This document shows, piece by piece, positions 16,665 through 25,070 of a DNA stretch of 64,000 bases (position 1 is the stretch's first letter; the number at the start of each line of letters is the position of its first letter). The position numbers and the translations under genes are program-made. The DNA is from an uncultured Spirochaetaceae bacterium (GTDB lineage: Bacteria > Spirochaetota > Spirochaetia > Treponematales > Treponemataceae). The stretch spans positions 248,001 to 312,000 of the forward strand of contig CADCLG010000001.1 of the NCBI GenBank assembly GCA_902802305.1, given 5' to 3'. The notes beneath the pieces were generated by a model, which had not been told where the DNA came from, did not search any database, and saw only the letters and a program-made list of their open reading frames with translations.

Positions 16665-18107
16665 ATGAAAAAAGTTATTCTAATTTTGTTGATGGCAATG
16701 CTTTTGTTTTCGGCCTGTAAAAAAGATATAGATGGTAGCAATGGCTTTAAATCATATTCTTTTGATGATTCAAGTTATTTGGTAATAACGAATCCAACTA
16801 AAAATAAAAAAGTGTCTGATGATATTTGGGTAAAGATAGATTCTGTATCGAACAGGCAGGTTAGTCCTGATGTTTCAATAGACTCAAAAAAAAGTGATTA
16901 TGTTGAACATACTCTTCCTTATATTCAGGAAGATTTGAGTCAGTTTAAATTAAAAAGTGTACGTGCTGCATCTTCTACTCCTGTAAAAGCAAGAGGATAT
17001 ATAGTTGGTGAACAAAAGAATATTGAAGATGATTTCTCAAAAAAGAACAGCATTGCAAAAATGGTATATGAAGGCGAATATTGTTATATTTGGGTTTATA
17101 AAGATGAAGCAGAAGAATCAAAACTTTCAGAAGATGAAATAAAAGCTTTTGCAGATAAGTTTGATTCTATTTTTCTTAAGCAGATTGTTTTGTGTGGTCC
17201 AAAATATAATGGAATTACCGTTTATGATGATATAATTACTCCTGCAAAAAAACTTTCAGTAATGCTTTTTGATATAGGGCAAGATAAGGAAATGGGAGCA
17301 GTTTATGGTTATTTTCATCCTAGAGACTATTCTGCTGGAAATAAAATGGAAATAATCTATATTGATTCTTATTATGCAAAAAAAATCAGTATGAATATTT
17401 TGTTCTCAACTCTTGTGCATGAATTTAATCATCTGCTCAATTACTGCAATAAAACCTTGAAGTATGGACTTAAAATGGAATCATGGTATACAGAAATGCT
17501 GTCAATGGTTACTGAAGATTTCTTTTCCGATGATTTATGTTTAAATTTTAATGAGACACCAAAAAAAAGGTTGCTGGGGCTGGTAAATGGTTCCTATATA
17601 CATGGATTTGGGAATTGGTTTAATAACTCTCCTTTTGTAAGTAATTATTATACAAATGCCTATGCCTTTGGTGCATATCTAGCTAGAAATTATGGTGGGG
17701 CTGAGCTGATTCATGAAATTATGATAAATGATTCAGTTAATGAAGAGTCAGTTGTAAATGCAGTGAATAAAATTAATGGAACATCATATTCTTTTGCAGA
17801 TTTATTGTGTGATTTTTCATCTATTTTAATAAATCCTCAAAATGAAGACGCAAATAAACCGTCTTTATTTAAATCAACAGAGGATATTCTTGAGGAAGAT
17901 GAAGATTTTACATTCAGATTGGGGAAAATTGATTTAGAAAACCTGAGCGATGATTCTGATGCTCGAAATAAAATTAATACAAATATTTTAAAAGAAGCTT
18001 CGGATACTTTATTTGATTCCTATGGATTTCAAATATTCAATGTGTCAGGTTATTCAAAAGTTAGCGTTTCTGCAAAAGATTTTCTTGATGTTTTTGTGAT
18101 AAAGTAA
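16665..18107 (+). CDS. M30-like zinc metalloprotease lipoprotein
   Basis: A 480-residue predicted lipoprotein with signal peptide MKKVILILLMAMLLFSAC, Cys18 being the probable lipid site. The zinc motif HEFNH (His252, Glu253, His256) sits in LVHEFNHLLNYCNK. A later AYAFGAYLARNYGG region resembles the downstream motif of hyicolysin-like M30 peptidases. Residues about 20-150 form an unassigned N-terminal domain. It is expected to be anchored at the membrane and to degrade extracellular protein. GGGAG precedes the ATG. The last gene of a same-strand run beginning at 10907, it is followed by a convergent lipoprotein gene. Confidence 0.8.
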   Translation: MKKVILILLMAMLLFSACKKDIDGSNGFKSYSFDDSSYLVITNPTKNKKVSDDIWVKIDSVSNRQVSPDVSIDSKKSDYVEHTLPYIQEDLSQFKLKSVRAASSTPVKARGYIVGEQKNIEDDFSKKNSIAKMVYEGEYCYIWVYKDEAEESKLSEDEIKAFADKFDSIFLKQIVLCGPKYNGITVYDDIITPAKKLSVMLFDIGQDKEMGAVYGYFHPRDYSAGNKMEIIYIDSYYAKKISMNILFSTLVHEFNHLLNYCNKTLKYGLKMESWYTEMLSMVTEDFFSDDLCLNFNETPKKRLLGLVNGSYIHGFGNWFNNSPFVSNYYTNAYAFGAYLARNYGGAELIHEIMINDSVNEESVVNAVNKINGTSYSFADLLCDFSSILINPQNEDANKPSLFKSTEDILEEDEDFTFRLGKIDLENLSDDSDARNKINTNILKEASDTLFDSYGFQIFNVSGYSKVSVSAKDFLDVFVIK

Positions 18108-18125
18108 AAGCATATAGAATGCTGA

Positions 18126-18161
18126 AAAATCTACTATACTGAACTTATTTCAGTATAGTAG
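18126..18161 (-). terminator. Intrinsic terminator of Ig-like lipoprotein gene
   Basis: CTACTATACTGAA (18131-18143) and TTCAGTATAGTAG (18149-18161) form a perfect 13-bp stem with a 5-nt loop. Read on the minus strand, the stem is followed by ATTTTT, so it serves the 18202-19110 gene. The plus side lacks a T tract. Confidence 0.85.
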
Positions 18162-18201
18162 AGGAAATTGTCAAAATAAAAAAATAAACTCAGTATGCTT
18201 T

Positions 18202-19110
18202 TTATTCATATTCAACAAAATTAAGACTCAATAAGTGGGAGTCTTCTCTGTCAGCAAAGTAGTCTGCACCTATTTCTATGGCAAGACTTGAGCTTGACAT
18301 ACCTGTTTCTATTTCGAATGTATATTCGTTTTTATAATAAATAGGATTATTGTCATCTGTAGTTGCCTCTAAACTTGGAATAACAATATCACCACCTTCT
18401 GCTTGTTTATTAAGAATCTGGAAACTGTCATTGTTGTTAGCACGTAAATCACACAATTGAGCATAAACCTTCTCAATATTGTATGGAGACCAAACCTTGT
18501 ATTTAATAGTAAGAGTATCTCCTGCACGCAATACTTCATGATTTAATAATGGCTTTATATTTATCCGGTAATTTTGATTATTATCCCAATATTTATTTTC
18601 TTCCATTGTGAAAGAATATTCTGGAATAGTTATTACAAAATTATATGGATGCGTTATTGAAGATTTTTTTGTCGAAAATTCAATTGGGAACATTTTTAAA
18701 TAATTGCCGTCAATATCACGTAAATATGCCGAACTTTTTGTGTAACTGCCATCATTATTTTGAGAAGTTAAGAAAGAATCATCGTTAAAAATAATTTTAA
18801 AGTTCGAATCATAGCGAAGATCCAAAGCAAATCTATATGTGTAAGAATTTACCCAACCATATCTTAATATATCTCCAGCACATTGTTTATAGTAAATCCA
18901 TTCGAAATACTGCGTATCCATGGCCCTGTCAAATCTAATGTCAATGTAATCTACGCTTGATGGATCAACATCGGTTGCTCCATTTTCAATTCCAACTAAT
19001 GTTGCTGTTGGATAAAATTGTCCTTTACTGCCATTGTCGCATGATGTAAAAATTGACATTATTACTGTTGCGATAACCATTAAAAGTGTTTTCTGTAATA
19101 AACGTTTCAT
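18202..19110 (-). CDS. Lipoprotein with bacterial Ig-like (Big_5) domain
   Basis: A 302-residue lipoprotein. The signal peptide ends IFTSC, with Cys24 as the likely lipidated residue. Residues about 35-145 resemble a SbsA-type Ig-like domain: ENGATDVDPSSVDYIDIRFDRAMD is the typical opening, and a strand carrying the YRFAL motif follows. The remaining half is beta-rich and ends ADREDSHLLSLNFVEYE. It is probably an outer-membrane or periplasmic structural or binding lipoprotein; no enzymatic motif is seen. It is transcribed divergently from gatB and has its own terminator. GGAG precedes the ATG at 19110. Confidence 0.75.
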   Translation of the reverse strand: MKRLLQKTLLMVIATVIMSIFTSCDNGSKGQFYPTATLVGIENGATDVDPSSVDYIDIRFDRAMDTQYFEWIYYKQCAGDILRYGWVNSYTYRFALDLRYDSNFKIIFNDDSFLTSQNNDGSYTKSSAYLRDIDGNYLKMFPIEFSTKKSSITHPYNFVITIPEYSFTMEENKYWDNNQNYRINIKPLLNHEVLRAGDTLTIKYKVWSPYNIEKVYAQLCDLRANNNDSFQILNKQAEGGDIVIPSLEATTDDNNPIYYKNEYTFEIETGMSSSSLAIEIGADYFADREDSHLLSLNFVEYE

Positions 19111-19218
19111 TACTAAATCTCCTATTCATTTTAATGTATATGATTTTGATTTTTTAGTAAATGCAAAATAAATCAATTACCTTCAAAAACTTAATGATGG
19201 TCATTTTTTAATTATGAA

Positions 19219-19247
19219 TTGAAATCTGCCTTTTAATTTTGTATAAT
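19219..19247 (+). promoter_or_regulatory. Promoter of gatB
   Basis: TTGAAA (19219-19224) and TATAAT (19242-19247) are separated by 17 nt. The start would fall near 19254, just before AGAGG and the gatB ATG at 19274. Confidence 0.8.
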
Positions 19248-19273
19248 CATCTATTATATTATAGAGGTTAATA

Positions 19274-20818
19274 ATGATTGATAAGTGGGAAATTGTAATT
19301 GGTTGTGAAATTCATACACAGCTTTTGACTAAAACAAAGGCTTTTTGTGCCTGTGAAAATCGTTATGGAGGAATGCCTGATACGCGTGTTTGTCCAGTTT
19401 GTCTTGGACTTCCAGGTGCATTGCCACGTATTTCAAAGGGCTATGTTGAACTTGGTGCAGTTGCAGGACAAGCTTTGAATTGCAATATTGCCAGATTCAC
19501 AAAGTTTGACCGTAAACATTATTTCTATCCCGATTTGGCAAAAGGCTATCAGATTACCCAGTATGATATTCCACTTTGTACGGATGGTTTTGTTGATTTG
19601 CCATTCCGAAGTTTTCCTAAAGATGAACAGCCGGGCGGTTCAAAATGCCGTGATAAAAACTTTAAGGGCGATAACTGTATTGTAGAAGCAAATGGTTCAA
19701 AATACCGCCGGGTAAGAATTGAACGAATCCATCTTGAGGAAGACGTTGGTAAATCCCTTCACTTGCAGGGGGCACATTCTTACATTGACTACAACCGCTG
19801 CGGAACTCCTCTTATAGAAATTGTAACAAAGCCTGATATGACTTCACCTGATGAAGCAGCTCTCTTTATGCAGACTGTTCAGGAAATTCTCCGCTATGTA
19901 AAAGTAACCAACGGTAACCTTGAAGAAGGAAACATGCGTTGTGATGCCAATATCAACCTTAATGTTTGGGAAGATGGCAAGCTTTATCATACTCCAATTT
20001 CAGAAATTAAAAACCTCAACTCTTTCAAGGCAATTCGTGATGCTTGTACTTATGAAGCCCAGCGCCAGTTAAAAGAATTCCAGGAAGACCGTCAGGAATT
20101 TAATCCTGGATTCAAAGTTACAATGGGTTGGGATGAAGAAAAGGGCCAGACAGTAGTTCAGCGAACAAAGAACTCTTTTGTTGATTACCGCTTTACAACA
20201 GAACCAGATATCAAACCTTTCAGCGTAAGTGAAGAACTTATTGCTGCAGCAAAAGAAAAAGTTGGTGAATTGCCGGAAGCAAAACGTCAGCGTTACAAGG
20301 CTCAGTATGGAATGACAGATTTTGATGTTGAGACTATCACTTCTTCAAAAGATCTGGCAATGTTCTTTGAGGAAGCCGCTCTTAAAGCAAAAAATCCTAA
20401 GAAAGCAGTAAACCTTATTCTTGCAGAACTTCTTGCTGTTCTTAATGAAAAACGCGAGACAATCACGGATGTAAAAATTACTCCTGCCCATATTGCAGAT
20501 CTTGCAGATGCTCTTGATGCCGGAAAGATTACTTCAAAGCAGGGTAAGGAAGTATTTGCCGAAATGATGCAGACAAATAAAATGCCTTCTGAAATCATAA
20601 AAGAAAAAGGTATGGAAGTTGTAAGCGATGCCGGCGAAATTGATAAAATCGTTCAAGATGTTATTTCAGCAAATCCTAAGGCTGTTGAAGACTGGAAGGG
20701 CGGAAAAACAAACGTTGTTGGCTGGCTGATGGGACAGGTTATGAAGCAATCCCATGGTAAAGCTAATCCAAAACAGGCAACAGAAATATTGAATAAGTAT
20801 CTTAATGAATTAAAATAA
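19274..20818 (+). CDS. gatB: Asp/Glu-tRNA amidotransferase subunit B
   Basis: A 514-residue GatB. With GatC and GatA it converts Glu-tRNA(Gln), and in many bacteria Asp-tRNA(Asn), to the amidated forms. The N-terminal WEIVIGCEIHTQL motif, the zinc-site cysteines in CACENRYGGMPDTRVCPVC, FDRKHYFYPDLAKGYQITQYD and the later EEGNMRCDANINL are family signatures. The C-terminal tail (about residues 370-514) is the YqeY-like helical domain. It is somewhat longer than the usual 475-480 residues because of a loop around SKCRDKNFKGDNC. gatC and gatA are not in the window. The original terminator of the gene is interrupted by an insertion sequence. Confidence 0.97.
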   Translation: MIDKWEIVIGCEIHTQLLTKTKAFCACENRYGGMPDTRVCPVCLGLPGALPRISKGYVELGAVAGQALNCNIARFTKFDRKHYFYPDLAKGYQITQYDIPLCTDGFVDLPFRSFPKDEQPGGSKCRDKNFKGDNCIVEANGSKYRRVRIERIHLEEDVGKSLHLQGAHSYIDYNRCGTPLIEIVTKPDMTSPDEAALFMQTVQEILRYVKVTNGNLEEGNMRCDANINLNVWEDGKLYHTPISEIKNLNSFKAIRDACTYEAQRQLKEFQEDRQEFNPGFKVTMGWDEEKGQTVVQRTKNSFVDYRFTTEPDIKPFSVSEELIAAAKEKVGELPEAKRQRYKAQYGMTDFDVETITSSKDLAMFFEEAALKAKNPKKAVNLILAELLAVLNEKRETITDVKITPAHIADLADALDAGKITSKQGKEVFAEMMQTNKMPSEIIKEKGMEVVSDAGEIDKIVQDVISANPKAVEDWKGGKTNVVGWLMGQVMKQSHGKANPKQATEILNKYLNELK

Positions 20819-20925
20819 TTTGATTAAAATACATAGATGATTATGGATAAAAAAGGGCCTGTTCTTATGAAGTGCACCCCTAAAGTTGGACAAATAAAGT
20901 TCAATTTTAGGAGGTGCATTTTTTT

Positions 20926-21447
20926 ATGTCTAAATACTCAAATGAGTTCAAGATAAAAGTTGTAAATGCATATTTAGTAGGAGAAGGAGGAGCAGGAACA
21001 ATTGCAAACAAATACAAAGTTGCAAGGACCTGTGTTCAACAATGGGTAGCTCAATATAAACTAGGTGGAAAATTTACTGAACCAACTAGACATTTTAGCG
21101 GAGAATTTAAGCTAAAAGTGTTAAACTATCAGCAAGAGCATCATCTTTCAGACTCAAAGACAGCATTGATTTTCGGTATTACAAATATTGGAACAATCTG
21201 TGCGTGGCGAAAGAAGTATATTACCGGTGGTACAGAAGCTCTGTTTCAGAAACAAGGCAGGCGTTCAAAAATGCCAAAGAAAAGTTTAATACCTAATAAA
21301 CCAAGAGAAGAATGGACAAAAGACGAAGAACTTGCTTATCTTCGTATGGAGAATGAATACCTAAAAAAATTAACTGCCTTAATTCAGGAAGACAAACAAC
21401 GGGAAAAAGACTCAAAGAACAAAAAATCAGAGTCATCAAAGAATTAA
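20926..21447 (+). CDS. IS3-family transposase OrfA
   Basis: A 173-residue DNA-binding subunit of the IS transposase. Two helix-turn-helix units are seen: MSKYSNEFKIKVVNAYL with TIANKYKVARTCVQQWV (residues about 1-45), and a second ending TNIGTICAWRKKYI (about 60-105). A C-terminal coiled-coil segment (EELAYLRMENEYLKKLTALIQE) is the usual leucine zipper. The ATG at 20926 follows AGGAGG at 20909-20914; a GTG at 20914 overlaps that site and is rejected. Seven A residues at 21363-21369, within the YLKKL codons, are a likely -1 frameshift site that would fuse OrfA to OrfB. Confidence 0.92.
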   Translation: MSKYSNEFKIKVVNAYLVGEGGAGTIANKYKVARTCVQQWVAQYKLGGKFTEPTRHFSGEFKLKVLNYQQEHHLSDSKTALIFGITNIGTICAWRKKYITGGTEALFQKQGRRSKMPKKSLIPNKPREEWTKDEELAYLRMENEYLKKLTALIQEDKQREKDSKNKKSESSKN

Positions 21448-21470
21448 GGCAGAATTTCTCCGTTGCAGAT

Positions 21471-22271
21471 TTGACAAAACTTACAGGTTTGCCAAGAAGT
21501 TCATTTTACTACTCAGAATCTCATCCAAAGCAAGATAATCACAAAGAAGAGCGAGAACTTGTCCAGCAGATTTATCATGCAAATAAAGGGCGGTATGGGT
21601 ACAGAAGAATTACTCTAGAATTCAGAAACAGAGGAAAGTCAACAAACCACAAAGTAATTCAGAAACTTATGCATGAAGAACATATTGTGTGTAAGGTTCG
21701 TCAACATAAATACAATTCGTATAAAGGTCAGATAGGCAAAGTGGCTCCTAATCTTTTGCAGCGAGATTTCAGTACAACAAAATCTAATGAAAAATGGGTT
21801 ACAGATGTTACACAATTCAATCTGTTTGGGACAAAGCTTTATCTGTCTCCGATTCTTGATTTACATGACCAGTCATTAATCAGTTGGAACCTTTCTGAAA
21901 GCCCAAACTATGCTCAGACAGTTGATATGCTTGAAAAAGCATTCAAGAAAATTCCTGATGGAACTAATCTGATTCTTCATTCTGATCAGGGTTGGCAATA
22001 CCAGATGTATGATTATCAGAGGCGTTTGAAAGAAAAAGGAATCCGACAGAGCATGTCCAGAAAAGGGAACTGTCTTGATAATTCGGTAATGGAAAATTTC
22101 TTTGGTTTATTAAAATCTGAGCTTTTATATTTACAGGAGTTTGAGTCTGTTGAACATTTCAAAAAAGAATTGATTGAATATCTATCTTGGTACAACGAAA
22201 AGAGAATTAAGGCTAAATTAAAAGGACTGACCCCTTTACAATTTAGGAATCAGTCCTTAAAATCAACCTAG
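21471..22271 (+). CDS. IS3-family transposase OrfB (DDE catalytic part)
   Basis: A 266-residue catalytic subunit counted from a TTG at 21471. The frame is in fact open from 21357, and the upstream codons encode KEQKIRVIKELRQ, the usual start of an IS150-type OrfB, so the natural product is most likely an OrfAB fusion made by -1 frameshifting. The RNase H-like fold carries the DDE triad: Asp in WVTDVTQF, Asp in LHSDQGWQYQ, and Glu in NSVMENFFGLLKSE. HTH_21-like motifs (GRYGYRRIT) precede it. All parts are intact. Confidence 0.93.
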   Translation: MTKLTGLPRSSFYYSESHPKQDNHKEERELVQQIYHANKGRYGYRRITLEFRNRGKSTNHKVIQKLMHEEHIVCKVRQHKYNSYKGQIGKVAPNLLQRDFSTTKSNEKWVTDVTQFNLFGTKLYLSPILDLHDQSLISWNLSESPNYAQTVDMLEKAFKKIPDGTNLILHSDQGWQYQMYDYQRRLKEKGIRQSMSRKGNCLDNSVMENFFGLLKSELLYLQEFESVEHFKKELIEYLSWYNEKRIKAKLKGLTPLQFRNQSLKST

Positions 22272-22352
22272 TTAAAGTGTCCAATAATTGGGGTGCACTT
22301 CACTTAAAACTGAAAGAGCAGTTCCTTTTTTTTTGTGCCTAAGAAAAACAAA

Positions 22353-22534
22353 TTAACTAAAAACTTTGAAAATTAGTTAAAAAAGAAGTGAAAATTAGGG
22401 AAAAAATAAAACCACAATACAAATGTACCAAAATGAAGATTTAGTAAAACGTTTAATCAAATAATATAGGGAAATTCCCCTAGGGGTAATTTAAGATAAC
22501 TGATTTAAAATATTTTTAATGTGAGAATTCACAT
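22353..22534. promoter_or_regulatory. Stacked palindromes upstream of sugar ABC operon
   Basis: Four palindromic sites lie in the 268-bp gap before the binding-protein gene. They are TTAACTAA/TTAGTTAA (22353-22360 and 22373-22380); AAACGTTT (22447-22454), like the core of LacI-family operators; CCCCTAGGGG (22477-22486) right after a TAATAT box at 22462-22467; and ATGTGA-GAAT-TCACAT (22519-22534), like a CRP or LacI half-site pair with a 4-nt spacer. A regulated sugar promoter is likely, but the precise start is not certain. Confidence 0.5.
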
Positions 22535-22569
22535 AAAAAGATTATTTTCAAAATTAAAGGAGTTTTTCG

Positions 22570-23922
22570 ATGAAAAAAGCATTAAAAGTTTTAATCTTTG
22601 CTTCAGCAGTAATGATGGTAGCTCTTACAGGCTGTACAAAGAAAGAGTCAACAAAGGCAGAAGACCTTACAATTAATTTGTGGTCTTTTACAGATGAAGT
22701 TCCAGGAATGGTAGAGAAGTATATCGCTGCTCATCCAGATTTCAAGTACAAAGTAAACACAACAATCATCGCCACAACAGACGGTGCTTATCAGCCAGCT
22801 CTTGATCAGGCTTTGCAGGCTGGTGGAAAGGATGCTCCTGATATGTTCTGTGCAGAATCAGCTTTCGTATTGAAATATACAAAAGGTGACATGCAGGACT
22901 ATGCTATGCCTTACAAAGATTTAGGCATTGACATTAACAAGGCTATTAAAGATGCAGACATCGCTGGTTATACAGTAGATATCGGAACTAACACAAAGGG
23001 TGAAGTAGACGGACTTGCTTATCAGTCAACAGGTGGAGCTTACATCTACCGCCGTTCAGTTGCAAAGACAGTATTCGGAACAGATGATCCAGCAACAGTT
23101 CAGAAAGAAATTGGTGGTGGTTCAGGTTCTTGGAATCAGTATTGGAAAGCAGCTGCAAAATGTGCAGAAAAAGGTATTGCTATCGTTTCTGGTGACGGAG
23201 ACATCTGGCATGCAGTAGAAAACTCTTCTGACAAGGGTTGGATTGTAAACGGAAAACTTTACATCGATCCAAAACGCGAAGCTCTTCTTGACTATTCAAA
23301 ATCACTTACAGACAACGGTTGGTCAAACGGAACACAGGACTGGCAGGATGCTTGGTTTGCAGACTTTAAAGGTGTAGGTGAAAAACCTGTTCTTGGTTTC
23401 TTCGGACCAGCTTGGCTCATCAACTACGTAATGGCTCCTAACTGCGGTGGATCTAAAGTTGGAGAAGGTACTTATGGTGACTGGGCTGTATGTAACTCAC
23501 CAATCGGATTCTTCTGGGGTGGTACATGGGTAATCGCAAACAAGAATATGCCAGAATCAAAGAAAGATGCAGTTAGAAAGCTTATCGAATTCATCACTCT
23601 TGATACATCTAATGATGGTCTTCTCTACAAGTGGGCAAATGGTACACTCAATGGCGAAGGCGGAACAAAAGATACAGTATCTTCTGGTGTTGTAATGGCT
23701 AAATCTAATGGTACATTGGACTTCCTCGGCGGACAGAATATGTTCGATTACTTCGTTCCAGCTAACCAGTATGCAAATGGTAAGAACCTTACACAGTATG
23801 ATGAAACAATCAACCAGTACTGGCGTGACCAGGTTAGACAGTATGCAGCAGGAAACAAGTCTCGTGCAGATGCAATTAAAGACTTCAAACAGATGGTAGC
23901 TGATAACCTTGGAATTAACTAA
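22570..23922 (+). CDS. Sugar ABC transporter substrate-binding lipoprotein
   Basis: A 450-residue extracellular solute-binding protein of the carbohydrate-uptake (CUT1, MalE-like) family. The signal peptide ends ALTGC, so Cys22 is the likely lipid anchor. Family features are LTINLWSFTDEVPGM at the start of the mature chain, DAPDMFCAESAF, and a C-terminal region (GGTWVIANKNMPESKKDAVRKLIEFI) typical of binding-protein lobe 2. It should capture an oligosaccharide and deliver it to the two permeases encoded next. AAAGGAG precedes the ATG. A partial terminator follows, so it may be made in excess over the permeases. The GH94 gene downstream suggests a beta-linked disaccharide as ligand. Confidence 0.94.
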   Translation: MKKALKVLIFASAVMMVALTGCTKKESTKAEDLTINLWSFTDEVPGMVEKYIAAHPDFKYKVNTTIIATTDGAYQPALDQALQAGGKDAPDMFCAESAFVLKYTKGDMQDYAMPYKDLGIDINKAIKDADIAGYTVDIGTNTKGEVDGLAYQSTGGAYIYRRSVAKTVFGTDDPATVQKEIGGGSGSWNQYWKAAAKCAEKGIAIVSGDGDIWHAVENSSDKGWIVNGKLYIDPKREALLDYSKSLTDNGWSNGTQDWQDAWFADFKGVGEKPVLGFFGPAWLINYVMAPNCGGSKVGEGTYGDWAVCNSPIGFFWGGTWVIANKNMPESKKDAVRKLIEFITLDTSNDGLLYKWANGTLNGEGGTKDTVSSGVVMAKSNGTLDFLGGQNMFDYFVPANQYANGKNLTQYDETINQYWRDQVRQYAAGNKSRADAIKDFKQMVADNLGIN

Positions 23923-23945
23923 TATTTAGGTTTTTCTAAATAATT

Positions 23946-24000
23946 AATGAGGCTGTCCAGAAAGTATCTGCATTGATCTTTTTGGGCACCTCATTTTTTT
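23946..24000 (+). terminator. Attenuating terminator between binding protein and permeases
   Basis: AATGAGG (23946-23952) pairs with CCTCATT (23989-23995), followed by T7. The loop is long (36 nt) and can pair internally, so termination is probably partial. Confidence 0.6.
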
Positions 24001-24074
24001 GGACAAAAAGTTTCATTTAAAATCGGGAAAAAAAATCCATTCAAAAAAAATCCCGTAGTAAAGAGGTTCCTACT

Positions 24075-25070
24075 ATGAGCAAAAAAAGGAAAATTAGCTA
24101 TTCCAAATATGGCTATATCTTCTGTATTCCTTTTGTAGTTGCATGGCTGATTTTTCAGTTATATCCTACATTATATACGATTATAATTGGTTTTACTGAT
24201 TTAAAAGGAATTGGTAAAACGGATTTTCATTTCTTAAAAGACGATATTTTTGCAAATTATAAACTGATTCTTACAAATCCTACTTTTTTAACAGCCTTTA
24301 AGAATACTTTCAGAATTTGGGTTTGTAACTTTATTCCGCAGATTATTTTGGCATTATTTTTTGCTGCCTGTTTTACAAATACTAGAATTAAGATTCCTGG
24401 TACAGGTGCCTTCAAGGTTTTGTTCTACATGCCGAATATCATAACCGCTTCAACAGTTGCTATTTTGTTTGCAGCTCTTTTTGGTTACCCTATGGGACCG
24501 GTAAATGATTTGTTGCAACGCTTTAATCTGGTTGAAAAGCCAATTAACTTTCTTGTTAGTAAAACGATTGCCCGAAATATAGTTATCTTTATCCAGACCT
24601 GGATGTGGTATGGATATACAATGATTATTATGATTTCAAGTATCCTTGGTATCAGCCCTGATATTTTTGAAGCAGCTGATATTGATGGTGCAAATGGCTG
24701 GCAGGTATTCTGGAAAATAACAATCCCAAGCATTAAGACTATTATGTTATTCACTTTGGTAACAAGTCTTATTGGTGGTTTGACAATGTTCGATATTCCT
24801 CAGTTGTTTATTAATAACGGAGGTCCGGATAACGCTACGGTAACAACCAGCGTATTCATTTATGCTCAGGCTTTCAAGGGTGGTTACATGTATAACCGTG
24901 CCTCTGCTGCAAGTATGGTTATGTTCATCATCATCATCATTCTTTCTGCATTTATGTTCTTCCTCTTGAGAGATAAGGATGAAGCTGCACTTAAAAAGCA
25001 GGCAAGAGAAGCTGCTAGAGCCGCTAAAATTGCTCAGAAAAATGCTGCGCTTGAAGGAGGTTCTAAATGA
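24075..25070 (+). CDS. Sugar ABC transporter permease, MalF type
   Basis: A 331-residue inner-membrane permease of the CUT1 class with about six transmembrane helices, the first in YIFCIPFVVAWLIFQLYP. The EAA loop that contacts the ATPase is EAADIDGANGWQVFWKITIPSI. The C-terminal tail is long and rich in Ala, Lys and Arg (residues about 300-331). AAGAGG precedes the ATG. The gene overlaps the second permease by 4 nt (ATGA), so the two are translationally coupled. No ATP-binding subunit is encoded nearby; in this class a shared MsmX-like ATPase elsewhere in the genome usually serves several importers. Confidence 0.95.
   Translation: MSKKRKISYSKYGYIFCIPFVVAWLIFQLYPTLYTIIIGFTDLKGIGKTDFHFLKDDIFANYKLILTNPTFLTAFKNTFRIWVCNFIPQIILALFFAACFTNTRIKIPGTGAFKVLFYMPNIITASTVAILFAALFGYPMGPVNDLLQRFNLVEKPINFLVSKTIARNIVIFIQTWMWYGYTMIIMISSILGISPDIFEAADIDGANGWQVFWKITIPSIKTIMLFTLVTSLIGGLTMFDIPQLFINNGGPDNATVTTSVFIYAQAFKGGYMYNRASAASMVMFIIIIILSAFMFFLLRDKDEAALKKQAREAARAAKIAQKNAALEGGSK

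Larger units (their letters stand above)
20868..22302 (+). mobile_element. IS3-family (IS150-like) insertion sequence, complete
   Basis: The element is 1435 bp long. Its ends are inverted repeats: TGAAGTGCACCCC is exact at both tips (20868-20880 and 22290-22302), and after 5 variable bases TTGGACA is also shared. It is bounded by TG and CA as in IS3 elements. The flanking 4-bp direct repeat CTTA (20864-20867 and 22303-22306) is a target duplication. It holds orfA and orfB in -1 relation with an A-tract slip site and an intact DDE triad. It looks complete and possibly active. Insertion was into the gatB terminator loop. Confidence 0.95.
20851..22334 (+). terminator. gatB terminator split by insertion sequence
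   Basis: The left arm AAAAGGGCCTGTTCT (20851-20865) pairs with AGAGCAGTTCCTTTT (22315-22329) at 14 of 15 positions, counting two G-T wobbles. A T tract (to 22334) follows the right arm. Removing the IS and one copy of its target repeat restores a compact hairpin with a loop of about 9 nt. The IS therefore landed in the loop, and the two arms are now 1.45 kb apart. Confidence 0.8.
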
